Of a DNA stretch of 36,215 bases, positions 15,447 through 23,584 are shown piece by piece. A model generated the notes under the pieces. That model was not told the origin of the DNA. It saw only the letters and a program-made list of their open reading frames with translations, and did no database searches. The DNA lies in NCBI GenBank assembly GCA_016788065.1, contig JAEUTI010000039.1, positions 1-36,215 on the forward strand, written 5' to 3'. Source of the DNA: Bacteroidia bacterium. Its GTDB lineage: Bacteria > Bacteroidota > Bacteroidia > AKYH767-A > OLB10. The stretch's first letter is position 1; the number at the start of each line of letters is the position of its first letter. The position numbers were made by a program, and so were the translations under genes.

Positions 15447-16970
15447 ATGAACGAGTCAGAAAACACAGGGGCTGCCAAACGCAGAACCACTGTTAAAAAT
15501 ATAGTTCCCGGAGCATTATCACAACAACTTGGAAAATTACCTCCACAGGCTGTTGATATTGAAGAAGCCGTATTAGGTGCATTGATGCTTGAAAAGGACG
15601 CTTTATCTGCAGTAATTGATGTATTGCGTCCCGAAGTATTTTACAAAGAAGCGCATCAGAAAATTTTCAATGCCATTCATCATTTGTTTCATCGTGCTGA
15701 ACCAATAGATATTTTAACGGTAACGCATGCGCTGAAAAAAAGTGGTGAACTGGAAATTGTTGGAGGTGCATTTTACATTACGCAACTTACCAGTCGCATT
15801 GCATCTGCAGCAAACATTGAATATCATGCAAGGATTATTTTGCAGAAATTTATTCAGCGCGAATTAATCCGGATATCAAGCGAGACCATAAAAGATGCCT
15901 ATGAAGATCATCAGGATGTGCTGAGTTTACTCGATACTGCTGAGAAAAATTTGTTTGCCATTGCCGAAGGAAATATCCGAAGAAACTTTGAAGATATGCA
16001 GTCTTTGGTCTCTAAGGCAATCAAGGAAATTGAAGTTGCAAGTAATCAAACATCCGGGATTACCGGTGTACCCAGTGGCTTTACCGAACTTGACCGTGTT
16101 ACTGCTGGCTGGCAAAAATCAGATCTTATCATCATTGCAGCCCGTCCAGGTATGGGAAAAACGGCATTCGTACTATCCATGGCACGCAATGCAGCCGTTC
16201 AATTTAAGAAACCGGTTGCCTTCTTTTCATTGGAGATGTCTGCAGTTCAGTTAGTGAATCGTTTGATCTCGAGTGAAACAGAAATCACCTCTGAGAAAAT
16301 CAGAAAGGGACAACTGGCAAATCACGAATGGGAACAATTAAATGCTAAAATAAAACCGCTTACCGAAGCACCACTTTATATTGATGATACTCCTTCCCTC
16401 TCTGTATTTGAACTCCGCGCTAAATGTCGCAGGCTGGTAGCAGAAAAAGGTGTTTCCATGGTAATTATCGATTACCTTCAATTAATGGTTGCGGGTGGCG
16501 ATAACAGAAATGGAAATCGTGAACAGGAAATCAGTACAATTTCCCGATCGCTGAAAGCCATTGCGAAGGAGTTAAGCATTCCAATTATCGCTCTATCTCA
16601 GTTGAGCCGTGCTGTGGAAACCAGAGGAAGCACCAAACGTCCGCAGTTATCGGATTTGAGGGAATCGGGAGCAATTGAGCAGGATGCGGATATGGTAATG
16701 TTCATCTATCGTCCGGAATATTATGGTTTGAGTGAAGATGAAAATGCAAACTCAACACAAGGAATTGCAGAAGTTAACGTTGCTAAGAATAGAAGTGGTT
16801 CATTGAAAACCGTATCTCTGAAATTCATCGGCCATCTTACCAAATTCGCCGACCTGGATGGTTATGATTTTGTGGATGACTCTGTACCGATGGCTCCAAG
16901 AGCACTCGATTCAGACCGGGTTACCAGAAAATCGAGGTTGAATGATATGGAAGATGAGCCCCCATTTTAA
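15447..16970 (+). CDS. dnaB: Replicative DNA helicase
   Basis: A 507-residue hexameric 5'-3' helicase of the replication fork. The N-terminal primase-interaction domain begins at LPPQAVDIEEAVLGALM (31-47). The RecA-like domain has Walker A ARPGMGKT (232-239), Walker B IIDYLQLM (340-347), SQLSRAVE and the conserved RESGAIEQDADMVMFIYRPE (405-424), and then NRSGSLKTV. It has no intein and no truncation; the length is usual for Bacteroidota. It lies between accA and a secreted protein gene that starts 3 bases after its stop. Confidence 0.97.
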   Translation: MNESENTGAAKRRTTVKNIVPGALSQQLGKLPPQAVDIEEAVLGALMLEKDALSAVIDVLRPEVFYKEAHQKIFNAIHHLFHRAEPIDILTVTHALKKSGELEIVGGAFYITQLTSRIASAANIEYHARIILQKFIQRELIRISSETIKDAYEDHQDVLSLLDTAEKNLFAIAEGNIRRNFEDMQSLVSKAIKEIEVASNQTSGITGVPSGFTELDRVTAGWQKSDLIIIAARPGMGKTAFVLSMARNAAVQFKKPVAFFSLEMSAVQLVNRLISSETEITSEKIRKGQLANHEWEQLNAKIKPLTEAPLYIDDTPSLSVFELRAKCRRLVAEKGVSMVIIDYLQLMVAGGDNRNGNREQEISTISRSLKAIAKELSIPIIALSQLSRAVETRGSTKRPQLSDLRESGAIEQDADMVMFIYRPEYYGLSEDENANSTQGIAEVNVAKNRSGSLKTVSLKFIGHLTKFADLDGYDFVDDSVPMAPRALDSDRVTRKSRLNDMEDEPPF

Positions 16971-16973
16971 ACT

Positions 16974-18236
16974 ATGAAAAAACTACTGTTGGCATTTGCT
17001 TTTTTATTGGTATGGATGAATTCTTCCATTGCCTCTCACATTCTTATTCCAATGGATGAGACTCAAAAAAATCACCTGAAGGCTTATGGAATTGCCTATT
17101 GGGAATTGCAACATCAGGGTGGTACTTTGGAGTGGCTCCTGAATTATCAGGGTGGCAGTTTTCTTTTTCTTTATTCTAAAGATATTGAAAAGGAATGCAA
17201 TATCAGAGGCGTGACTTACAAAGTAATTGCAGATGTTCAGGCATCTCAAATACGCCAGGAAATTGCCGATCCGGAAGTCAATATGGAGGTCGTAAAACTG
17301 GAGAAAGCCCCTAAGGTTGCAGTTTATTCACCAAAAAACAAATTGCCCTGGGATGATGCCGTTACCTTGGCACTCACTTATGCAGAGATTCCTTATGAGG
17401 TAATCTATGATGAAGAAATTATTCAGGAAAAGTTGCCTTTGTATGACTGGCTTCACCTGCATCATGAAGATTTTACCGGTCAATATGGAAAATTCTATGC
17501 CATGTACCGCAATGCACCCTGGTATCAGGAGCAAGTTCGAAGTATGGAATCTCTTGCAAAAAGTTTAGGATTCAATAAAGTTTCGCAACTCAAACTAGCT
17601 GTTGCACATAAAATTCGAGATTTCACCGCAGGAGGTGGTTTTCTTTTTACCATGTGCTCAGGAACCGATTCGTATGACATTGCGCTTGCTGCAGAAGGTC
17701 TCGATATTTGTGAAAGCATGTATGATGGTGATGGGACAACACCAGACTACAATTCAAAACTCGATTACAGTAAAACATTCGCATTCCAAAATTTCAAGTT
17801 GAGCACGAATCCCATGGAATATGAATTTTCTAATATCGATGTGAAGCCACAAAACCGTATGTCGAGGGATAAGGATTTCTTTACCTTATTCGACTTCTCT
17901 GCAAAATGGGATATTGTTCCTACCATGCTTTGTCAGAATCACGAACAGGTGATTTTCGGATTCATGGGACAATCTACAGCTTTCAATAAAGAATTGGTGA
18001 AGCCCGGTGTTCTGATTATGGGTGAAGCTAAAGCCGCGAATGAAGCAAAATACCTCCATGGTGAATATGGTAAGGGCACATGGACTTTTTATGGCGGCCA
18101 TGATCCCGAAGATTACCAACACATGGTTGGTGACCCTCCTACTGACTTAAATCTGCATCCGAATTCACCCGGATATCGCCTGATTCTGAATAACATTTTA
18201 TTCCCTGCTGCTAAGAAGAAAAAGCAGAAGACGTAA
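16974..18236 (+). CDS. Secreted protein of the family often labelled asparagine synthetase B; no synthetase domain
   Basis: A 420-residue protein with a signal peptide (MKKLLLAFAFLLVWMNSSIA then SH), hence periplasmic or exported. In Bacteroidota genomes similar proteins beside dnaB are commonly labelled asparagine synthetase B, but I see neither the N-terminal Cys2 glutamine amidotransferase nor the SGGxDS ATP-pyrophosphatase loop. Residues about 115-240 look like a class I glutamine-amidotransferase/ThuA-like alpha/beta fold (VAVYSPKNKLPWDDAVTLAL, YDWLHLHHEDFTGQYGKFYA, GGGFLFTMCSGTDSYDIALA with Cys at the nucleophile-elbow position), and the C-terminal part has GKGTWTFYGGHDPEDYQH. The start lies 3 bases after dnaB, so the two are probably cotranslated. 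It meets the convergent propeller array after 15 bases with no visible terminator. Its function is unknown. Confidence 0.8.
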   Translation: MKKLLLAFAFLLVWMNSSIASHILIPMDETQKNHLKAYGIAYWELQHQGGTLEWLLNYQGGSFLFLYSKDIEKECNIRGVTYKVIADVQASQIRQEIADPEVNMEVVKLEKAPKVAVYSPKNKLPWDDAVTLALTYAEIPYEVIYDEEIIQEKLPLYDWLHLHHEDFTGQYGKFYAMYRNAPWYQEQVRSMESLAKSLGFNKVSQLKLAVAHKIRDFTAGGGFLFTMCSGTDSYDIALAAEGLDICESMYDGDGTTPDYNSKLDYSKTFAFQNFKLSTNPMEYEFSNIDVKPQNRMSRDKDFFTLFDFSAKWDIVPTMLCQNHEQVIFGFMGQSTAFNKELVKPGVLIMGEAKAANEAKYLHGEYGKGTWTFYGGHDPEDYQHMVGDPPTDLNLHPNSPGYRLILNNILFPAAKKKKQKT

Positions 18237-18251
18237 ATCAAGGTACAAAAT

Positions 18252-20915
18252 CTACAGTTTTATTACTTTTCGTGTTGAAGTCAACTTGTTGTTGATTCTG
18301 ATGTAATAAACACCCTGCGCCAAATCAGAGATATCAATTTCAGCAGTGTGGGTAGGTAAAATCTTAATAGCTTTCACTTCTTGTCCATATAAGTTGAACA
18401 CATTTGCCGCAGTTATTTTTTCTGCTGTTTCCGTTAGCCGGATGGTGACTTTGTTGTTGGTGGGGTTTGGGAAGATTGAAATATTTCCTGGAGTGATTTC
18501 CTGCACACCTGTTGGCTGTACAATATTTGTAACAGCAGTGTTGGTAATGACAGGATTATTAAAATCAAAATAAATTGCTGCGAAGTTTTGAATGGAATCA
18601 TCCACTGCAACGGTTGTTTTTGGTTTAATGCGGTAACGAACAAAGCCATGACTCAATGGTTCATTGATGTTGCTATCTGGGAGCAGAATATTATTCATCA
18701 CAAACTCCAGATTGCGTTCATGGTAGACAAACCGAATATCGGCAGGATGCGAAGTTGCTACCATTTCCAGGGTACTCAAATCGAGGCGGTTGGTGTCGAG
18801 GGGATTTAAAATTTTAACGGTAAAGGCAGTGTCATTTCCGGTATTCTGATATCGGATTATATATTCCAGATCAGGTGGAGCAGGCATTTCATAATCGTAT
18901 AAGAAATTTCTGTTTACCAAAATATCATTTGGAACCATTGAGCCTGTTGTGTGCACTTCCCAGTAACTGGAATTACATCCCGGATTGGCATCGTTTGCAA
19001 TGGGAAGTATCATCGCTCCCGAGTTAATCAACGTTCCAATCGGCAACCCTAAATCAACACTAACGGTGATGGATAATTGTCCGGATTGAAAAGGTGTCAA
19101 CGTACTTAAAACAAACACCACCGAATCTTGCGCAATAGTTGTTGGTGTCACACTCGCCGAAACAAAACTCACATTGGTATCGGGATAAAAAACAATTGTT
19201 GGAATAAGTGTTGTGGTGCCTTGGTTGGAGTAATTCAACACATAACTCGCATTAAAACCTGAGCGGAACTGGCTTGTTGGTGTTATGGCTAAGCACAAAT
19301 CATTGAAAGTTCCGGTTGGTTGGAAGGCGAAATCGTTAAGGGAATCTATTTGCTGCATGGCTGTAAAAGTTCCGGTATGTACCATTGGAACAGGATTGTA
19401 AAAATTCAAGTAATCCGGTGCGACTTCGAAGTTTCCGGTATCTAAAACTGATACAATATAAAATCCGTTTAGTTGTGAAAATGCAAAACGAGTGGTGTTA
19501 CTTTCGGTTACTTTCACATAAGGAATGGCAGGATCCGTTGGTTCTTGAACTTGGTTGGAGTTTAGGTCCGCATAGGTTTTGCCTTGTATAAAGTTATAGT
19601 TTCCGGTGATTTTTACAATCCAAAAATCTTCCCCTCCATTCGAATTTTCCGCTTTATCACCCGAAATGTTTGAACTGGAAGTTCCGCCTAGTATGTATGC
19701 CTCGTCTGAGGTTTGCTGAATGAAATGTAACCTATCCTGACCATTCCCCAAAATTGTATTCTGCCACTGGATAGTTCCCAGGTTATCTGTTTTTACAATC
19801 CAAAAGTCTTCCCAACCATTGCTATTTTCTGATTTATCTCCCGAAATGTTTGAATCGGAAAATCCGCCTAGCATGTATCCTCCGTCAGCGGTTTGCTGAA
19901 TTGAATTAAGTCCATCAAAACTACTCCCCCCAATGGTATTCTGCCACTCTATAGTTCCCAAACTATCGGTTTTTACAATCCAATAATCAACTGATCCATT
20001 GCTGTTTTCTGTTTTATCACCCGAAATGTTTGAATTAGAATATCCACCCAGAATGTATCCTCCGTCTGAGGTTTGTTGTAAAGAAAAAAGCCGATCAATA
20101 CCACTCCCCCCAATGGTATTCTGCCACTCTATAATTCCAAGGCTATCTGTTTTTATGATCCAGTAATCGCCACCACCACCCAAACTGTTTTCTGTTTTAT
20201 CTCCCGAAATGCTTGAATTTGAATAGCCTCCCAGAATGTATCCACCGTCTGTGGTTTGTTGTACGGAATAAAGATAATCATAACTACTCCCTCCAATGGT
20301 ATTCTGCCACTCTATATTTCCAAGATTATCTGTTTTTACGATCCAATAATCCCAAGAACCATTGCTGTTCTCTGTTTTATCACCCGAAATGTTTGAATCA
20401 GACCATCCGCCCAGAATGTAACCTCCATCATTAGTTTGCCTTAACGATAAAAGTACTTCTTCACTATTCCCCCCAATCGTATTCTGCCACTCAATATTTC
20501 CCAAACTATCTGTTTTTACAACCCAGTAATCCCAATCACCATTGCTATTTTCAGTTTTATCTCCTGAAATGTTTGATTTGGAATATCCTCCCAGAATGTA
20601 TCCCCCGTCAGTGGTTTGCTGCAACGAAAAAAGAATATCAGCATCACTTCCTCCAATAGAATTCTGCCACTTGATATTTCCCAATCTATCTGTTTTTACA
20701 ATCCAATAATCGTTTCCTCCTTTGCTATTTTCAGTTTTATCTCCCGAAATGTTTGATTCGGAATATCCGCCAAGAATGTATCCACCATCTGAAGTTTGCT
20801 TTATGGTACGAAGCTCATCAGAGGCCATCCCCCCAATCGTATTCTGCCACTCAATTTCCTGAACAAATGATAGACTTGAAATAAGTACTAAAAGTAAGGT
20901 GAACAATTTTTTCAT
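18252..20915 (-). CDS. T9SS type A sorting-domain protein, seven-repeat propeller, paralogue 5 (last of train)
   Basis: An 887-residue secreted protein. Signal peptide 1-18. Seven repeats of about 59 residues (about 20-435) are very alike (YILGGYSNSNISGDKTENSN, DYWIVKTDSLGNIEWQNTIG) and probably form a seven-bladed beta-propeller. Then come an SdrD_B/prealbumin-like domain (GKTYADLNSNQVQEPTDP, about 436-515), a DUF11-like segment (about 520-650), a DUF7619-like domain (about 655-795) and a T9SS C-terminal domain from NISIFPNPTNNK to the end (about 811-887). Unlike the other four copies the extreme C-terminus is INNKLTSTRKVIKL instead of LISKIVKY. It is the most distal gene, 15 bases from a convergent gene. 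The ligand and role are unknown; surface adhesion or matrix binding is inference only. Confidence 0.88.
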   Translation of the reverse strand: MKKLFTLLLVLISSLSFVQEIEWQNTIGGMASDELRTIKQTSDGGYILGGYSESNISGDKTENSKGGNDYWIVKTDRLGNIKWQNSIGGSDADILFSLQQTTDGGYILGGYSKSNISGDKTENSNGDWDYWVVKTDSLGNIEWQNTIGGNSEEVLLSLRQTNDGGYILGGWSDSNISGDKTENSNGSWDYWIVKTDNLGNIEWQNTIGGSSYDYLYSVQQTTDGGYILGGYSNSSISGDKTENSLGGGGDYWIIKTDSLGIIEWQNTIGGSGIDRLFSLQQTSDGGYILGGYSNSNISGDKTENSNGSVDYWIVKTDSLGTIEWQNTIGGSSFDGLNSIQQTADGGYMLGGFSDSNISGDKSENSNGWEDFWIVKTDNLGTIQWQNTILGNGQDRLHFIQQTSDEAYILGGTSSSNISGDKAENSNGGEDFWIVKITGNYNFIQGKTYADLNSNQVQEPTDPAIPYVKVTESNTTRFAFSQLNGFYIVSVLDTGNFEVAPDYLNFYNPVPMVHTGTFTAMQQIDSLNDFAFQPTGTFNDLCLAITPTSQFRSGFNASYVLNYSNQGTTTLIPTIVFYPDTNVSFVSASVTPTTIAQDSVVFVLSTLTPFQSGQLSITVSVDLGLPIGTLINSGAMILPIANDANPGCNSSYWEVHTTGSMVPNDILVNRNFLYDYEMPAPPDLEYIIRYQNTGNDTAFTVKILNPLDTNRLDLSTLEMVATSHPADIRFVYHERNLEFVMNNILLPDSNINEPLSHGFVRYRIKPKTTVAVDDSIQNFAAIYFDFNNPVITNTAVTNIVQPTGVQEITPGNISIFPNPTNNKVTIRLTETAEKITAANVFNLYGQEVKAIKILPTHTAEIDISDLAQGVYYIRINNKLTSTRKVIKL
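18658..18880 (-). repeat. Homogenised 223-base DUF7619 block, copy in paralogue 5
   Basis: This encodes the segment around NPLDTNRLDLSTLEMVATS and FVYHERNLEFVMNNILLP. By eye it differs from the 23991-24213 copy at about 13 of 223 positions (about 94% identical) with no length change, while other parts of the two genes differ more. Confidence 0.75.
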
Positions 20916-20919
20916 GAAT

Positions 20920-23580
20920 CTAATATTTCACTATTTTACTGATAAGTTGGTTGCTGTTATTTAGTTTGATAAAATACACACCCTGAGCCAAATCGGAGAT
21001 ATCAATTACAGCAGTGTGCGCTGGTGCAATCCTAATTGATTTCACTTCTTGTCCGTAAATGTTGAATATATTTACCGAGCTAACTTTTTCTGCCGTTTCC
21101 GTTAGCCGGATGGTGATTTTGTTATTGGTGGGGTTTGGGAAGATGGAAATATTTCCTTTAGGGATTTCCTGAACACCTGTGGACTGGACAATATTTGTAA
21201 CAGCAGTGTTGGTAATGACCGGATTATTAAAATCAAAATAAATTGCTGCAAAGTTTTGGATGGAATCACCTACTGCAACTGTTGTTTTTGGTTTAATGAG
21301 ATATCGAACAAAACCATGACTCATGGGCTCGTTGATATTGCTATCGGGGAGTAGTATATTATTCATCACAAACTCCAAGTTGCGTTCATGGTAGACAAAA
21401 CGAATATCGGCAGGATGAGAAGTTGCTACCATTTCCAGGGTACTTAAATCGAGGCGGTTGGTATCGAGTGGATTTAAAATTTTAACGGTAAAGGCAGTAT
21501 CGTTTCCGGTATTCTGATATCTGATAATATATTCCAGATCCGGTGGAGTCGGCATTTCATAATCATAAATATATTTCCTGTTTACAATAATATCATTCGG
21601 ATCATAAGAACCGGTAGTAAACACCTCCCAGTAATTCGAATTGCATCCTGGGTTAGCATCGTTTGCAATGGGCAATATCATTGCTCCGGAATTAATGAGT
21701 GTGCCAATAGGCAGTCCGGTATTCACATTTACGGTTATGGTAATTTGTCCAGATTGAAAAGGATTCATAGTACCTAAAACGAACACAATAGAATCGGGAG
21801 TTATAGTTGTAGGTGTTAAGCTGGCTGAGATAAAAGTAACATTGTTATCGGGGTAAAACACAATGGTTGGAATTAATGTGGTTGTGCCCAAATTGGAATA
21901 ATTCAGTGCGTAATTGGCATTAAATCCCGAACGAAAATTTCCCAATGGAGAAATAGAAATGCATAGATCATTAAAACTTCCGGATGGTTGCAAAGCAAAA
22001 TCGTTCAAGGAATCAATCTGCTGAATAGCAGTGAAATTTCCCGTATGAGTTAGCGGAACAGGATTAAATAAATTCACATAATCGGGAGAAACCTCGAAGT
22101 TGCCGGAATCTAAAACTAATAAATTATAAAAACCTGTTGGTTGAGAAAATGCGAAACGGTTGGAGTTGCTCTCCGTTATTTTTAGGTAAGGAATTGCTGG
22201 ATCGCCGGGCTCTTGTTGTTGGTTAGAGTTTAAATCTGCGAAGGTTGTGCCTTGGATTTGATTATTATCATCAGTGATTTTAACGATCCAATAATCCCAA
22301 TCCCCCTTGGAATTTTCATTCTTATCAAATGATATATCACTCCTTGAGCCTCCACCCACTACAATCCCACCATTAATAGATTGTATTGATGGACACATCC
22401 AATCATCACCAATCCCCCCAATTGTATTCTGCCATCTAATATTGCCAGCAGAATCCGTTTTAATTATCCAAAAGTCGCCATCTCCATTTGAAACTTCTGT
22501 TTTAATTCCCGAAATATCAGAAATTGAGGTACCACATAACAAATATCCTCCATCACTTATTTGAATAATAGAACTTAAAGCATCAAATTCAGCCCCTCCA
22601 TATGTATGTTGCCATTGAATAATTCCAACTGAATCAATTTTAATCATCCAGTAATCATTTTCACCATACGAATTTTCACTTTTATCACCTGAAATAGTTG
22701 AAGAAGAATATCCTCCAAGTAAAAATCCATTATCAGACGTCAGAATAACAGAAGTTAGCATATCATCATCATTTCCACCAATTGTTCTCTGCCAAATGAT
22801 ATTTCCGTTGGCATTGATGTTAATAATCCAATAATCACATCCACCTCTTGAATTTTCATTTTTATCACCTGAAGCGTTTGAATATGAATACCCCCCTAAT
22901 AAATATTCGCCAACCGAATTTTGAACGATAGAGATTAACTCATCTGCACCAGCACCTCCAATTGTTTTCTGCCATATGATATTCCCGACGGCATTAATTT
23001 TTATAATCCAGAAATCACCGGAACCTTTTGAATTTTCACTTTTATCTCCTGAAATATCTGAATAAGAACTTCCTCCTAATAAATATCCGCCGTCGGGAGT
23101 TTGAATTAATGATCTAAGAATATCATAAGAAAGTCCTCCAATAGTATTCTGCCATTGAATATTTCCAACAGAATCAATTTTTACAATCCAGAAATCTTCT
23201 TCACCATTTGAATACTCAATTTTATCACCTCCCCAATCGGAATCAGAGGATCCACCTAACAAATATCCACCGTCAGCAGTTTGAATTATTGAATAAAGAT
23301 TATCTACATCAGCACCTCCTATCGTATTCTGCCATTCAATATTCCCAGCAAAATCGACTTTTAAGATCCAGTAATCAGCGTAACCAATACCATTCTCTGT
23401 TTTGTCTCCGGAAATACTAGACTCAGAATATCCTCCAAGCATATACCCGCCATCCGAAGTTTGAATAATGGAATTACATCTATCAGAATTTTGGCCCCCT
23501 ATAGTCCTCTGCCACTCAATTTCCTGAGCAAATGAAATACTTGAAATAAGTACAAAAAATAAGGTGAGTAATTTTTTCAT
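20920..23580 (-). CDS. T9SS type A sorting-domain protein, seven-repeat propeller, paralogue 4
   Basis: An 886-residue protein with the same order of parts as its neighbours: signal peptide (MKKLLTLFFVLISSISFAQ), seven repeats, SdrD_B-like, DUF11-like and DUF7619-like segments, and a T9SS tail ending LISKIVKY. Its repeats belong to a second sequence type (YLLGG in place of YILGG) and are less regular: blade 4 reads QNSVGEYLLGG, and blade 7 has INGGIVVGGGSRSDISFDKN. The first 80 bases, including the AGTC spacer, differ from those of the 26247-28907 copy by one base in my count, although the two propellers have diverged clearly. Export is through Sec and then T9SS to the outside or the cell surface. 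Confidence 0.88.
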   Translation of the reverse strand: MKKLLTLFFVLISSISFAQEIEWQRTIGGQNSDRCNSIIQTSDGGYMLGGYSESSISGDKTENGIGYADYWILKVDFAGNIEWQNTIGGADVDNLYSIIQTADGGYLLGGSSDSDWGGDKIEYSNGEEDFWIVKIDSVGNIQWQNTIGGLSYDILRSLIQTPDGGYLLGGSSYSDISGDKSENSKGSGDFWIIKINAVGNIIWQKTIGGAGADELISIVQNSVGEYLLGGYSYSNASGDKNENSRGGCDYWIININANGNIIWQRTIGGNDDDMLTSVILTSDNGFLLGGYSSSTISGDKSENSYGENDYWMIKIDSVGIIQWQHTYGGAEFDALSSIIQISDGGYLLCGTSISDISGIKTEVSNGDGDFWIIKTDSAGNIRWQNTIGGIGDDWMCPSIQSINGGIVVGGGSRSDISFDKNENSKGDWDYWIVKITDDNNQIQGTTFADLNSNQQQEPGDPAIPYLKITESNSNRFAFSQPTGFYNLLVLDSGNFEVSPDYVNLFNPVPLTHTGNFTAIQQIDSLNDFALQPSGSFNDLCISISPLGNFRSGFNANYALNYSNLGTTTLIPTIVFYPDNNVTFISASLTPTTITPDSIVFVLGTMNPFQSGQITITVNVNTGLPIGTLINSGAMILPIANDANPGCNSNYWEVFTTGSYDPNDIIVNRKYIYDYEMPTPPDLEYIIRYQNTGNDTAFTVKILNPLDTNRLDLSTLEMVATSHPADIRFVYHERNLEFVMNNILLPDSNINEPMSHGFVRYLIKPKTTVAVGDSIQNFAAIYFDFNNPVITNTAVTNIVQSTGVQEIPKGNISIFPNPTNNKITIRLTETAEKVSSVNIFNIYGQEVKSIRIAPAHTAVIDISDLAQGVYFIKLNNSNQLISKIVKY
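21326..21548 (-). repeat. Homogenised 223-base DUF7619 block, copy in paralogue 4
   Basis: Same length and almost the same sequence as the blocks at 18658, 23991 and 26653. The encoded core segment is identical in the four copies. Confidence 0.75.
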
Positions 23581-23584
23581 GACT

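Noticed and set aside
18237-18251. Bidirectional terminator between the convergent genes
   Set aside because: The 15-base gap and the adjoining 3' ends show no stable stem with a T-run.
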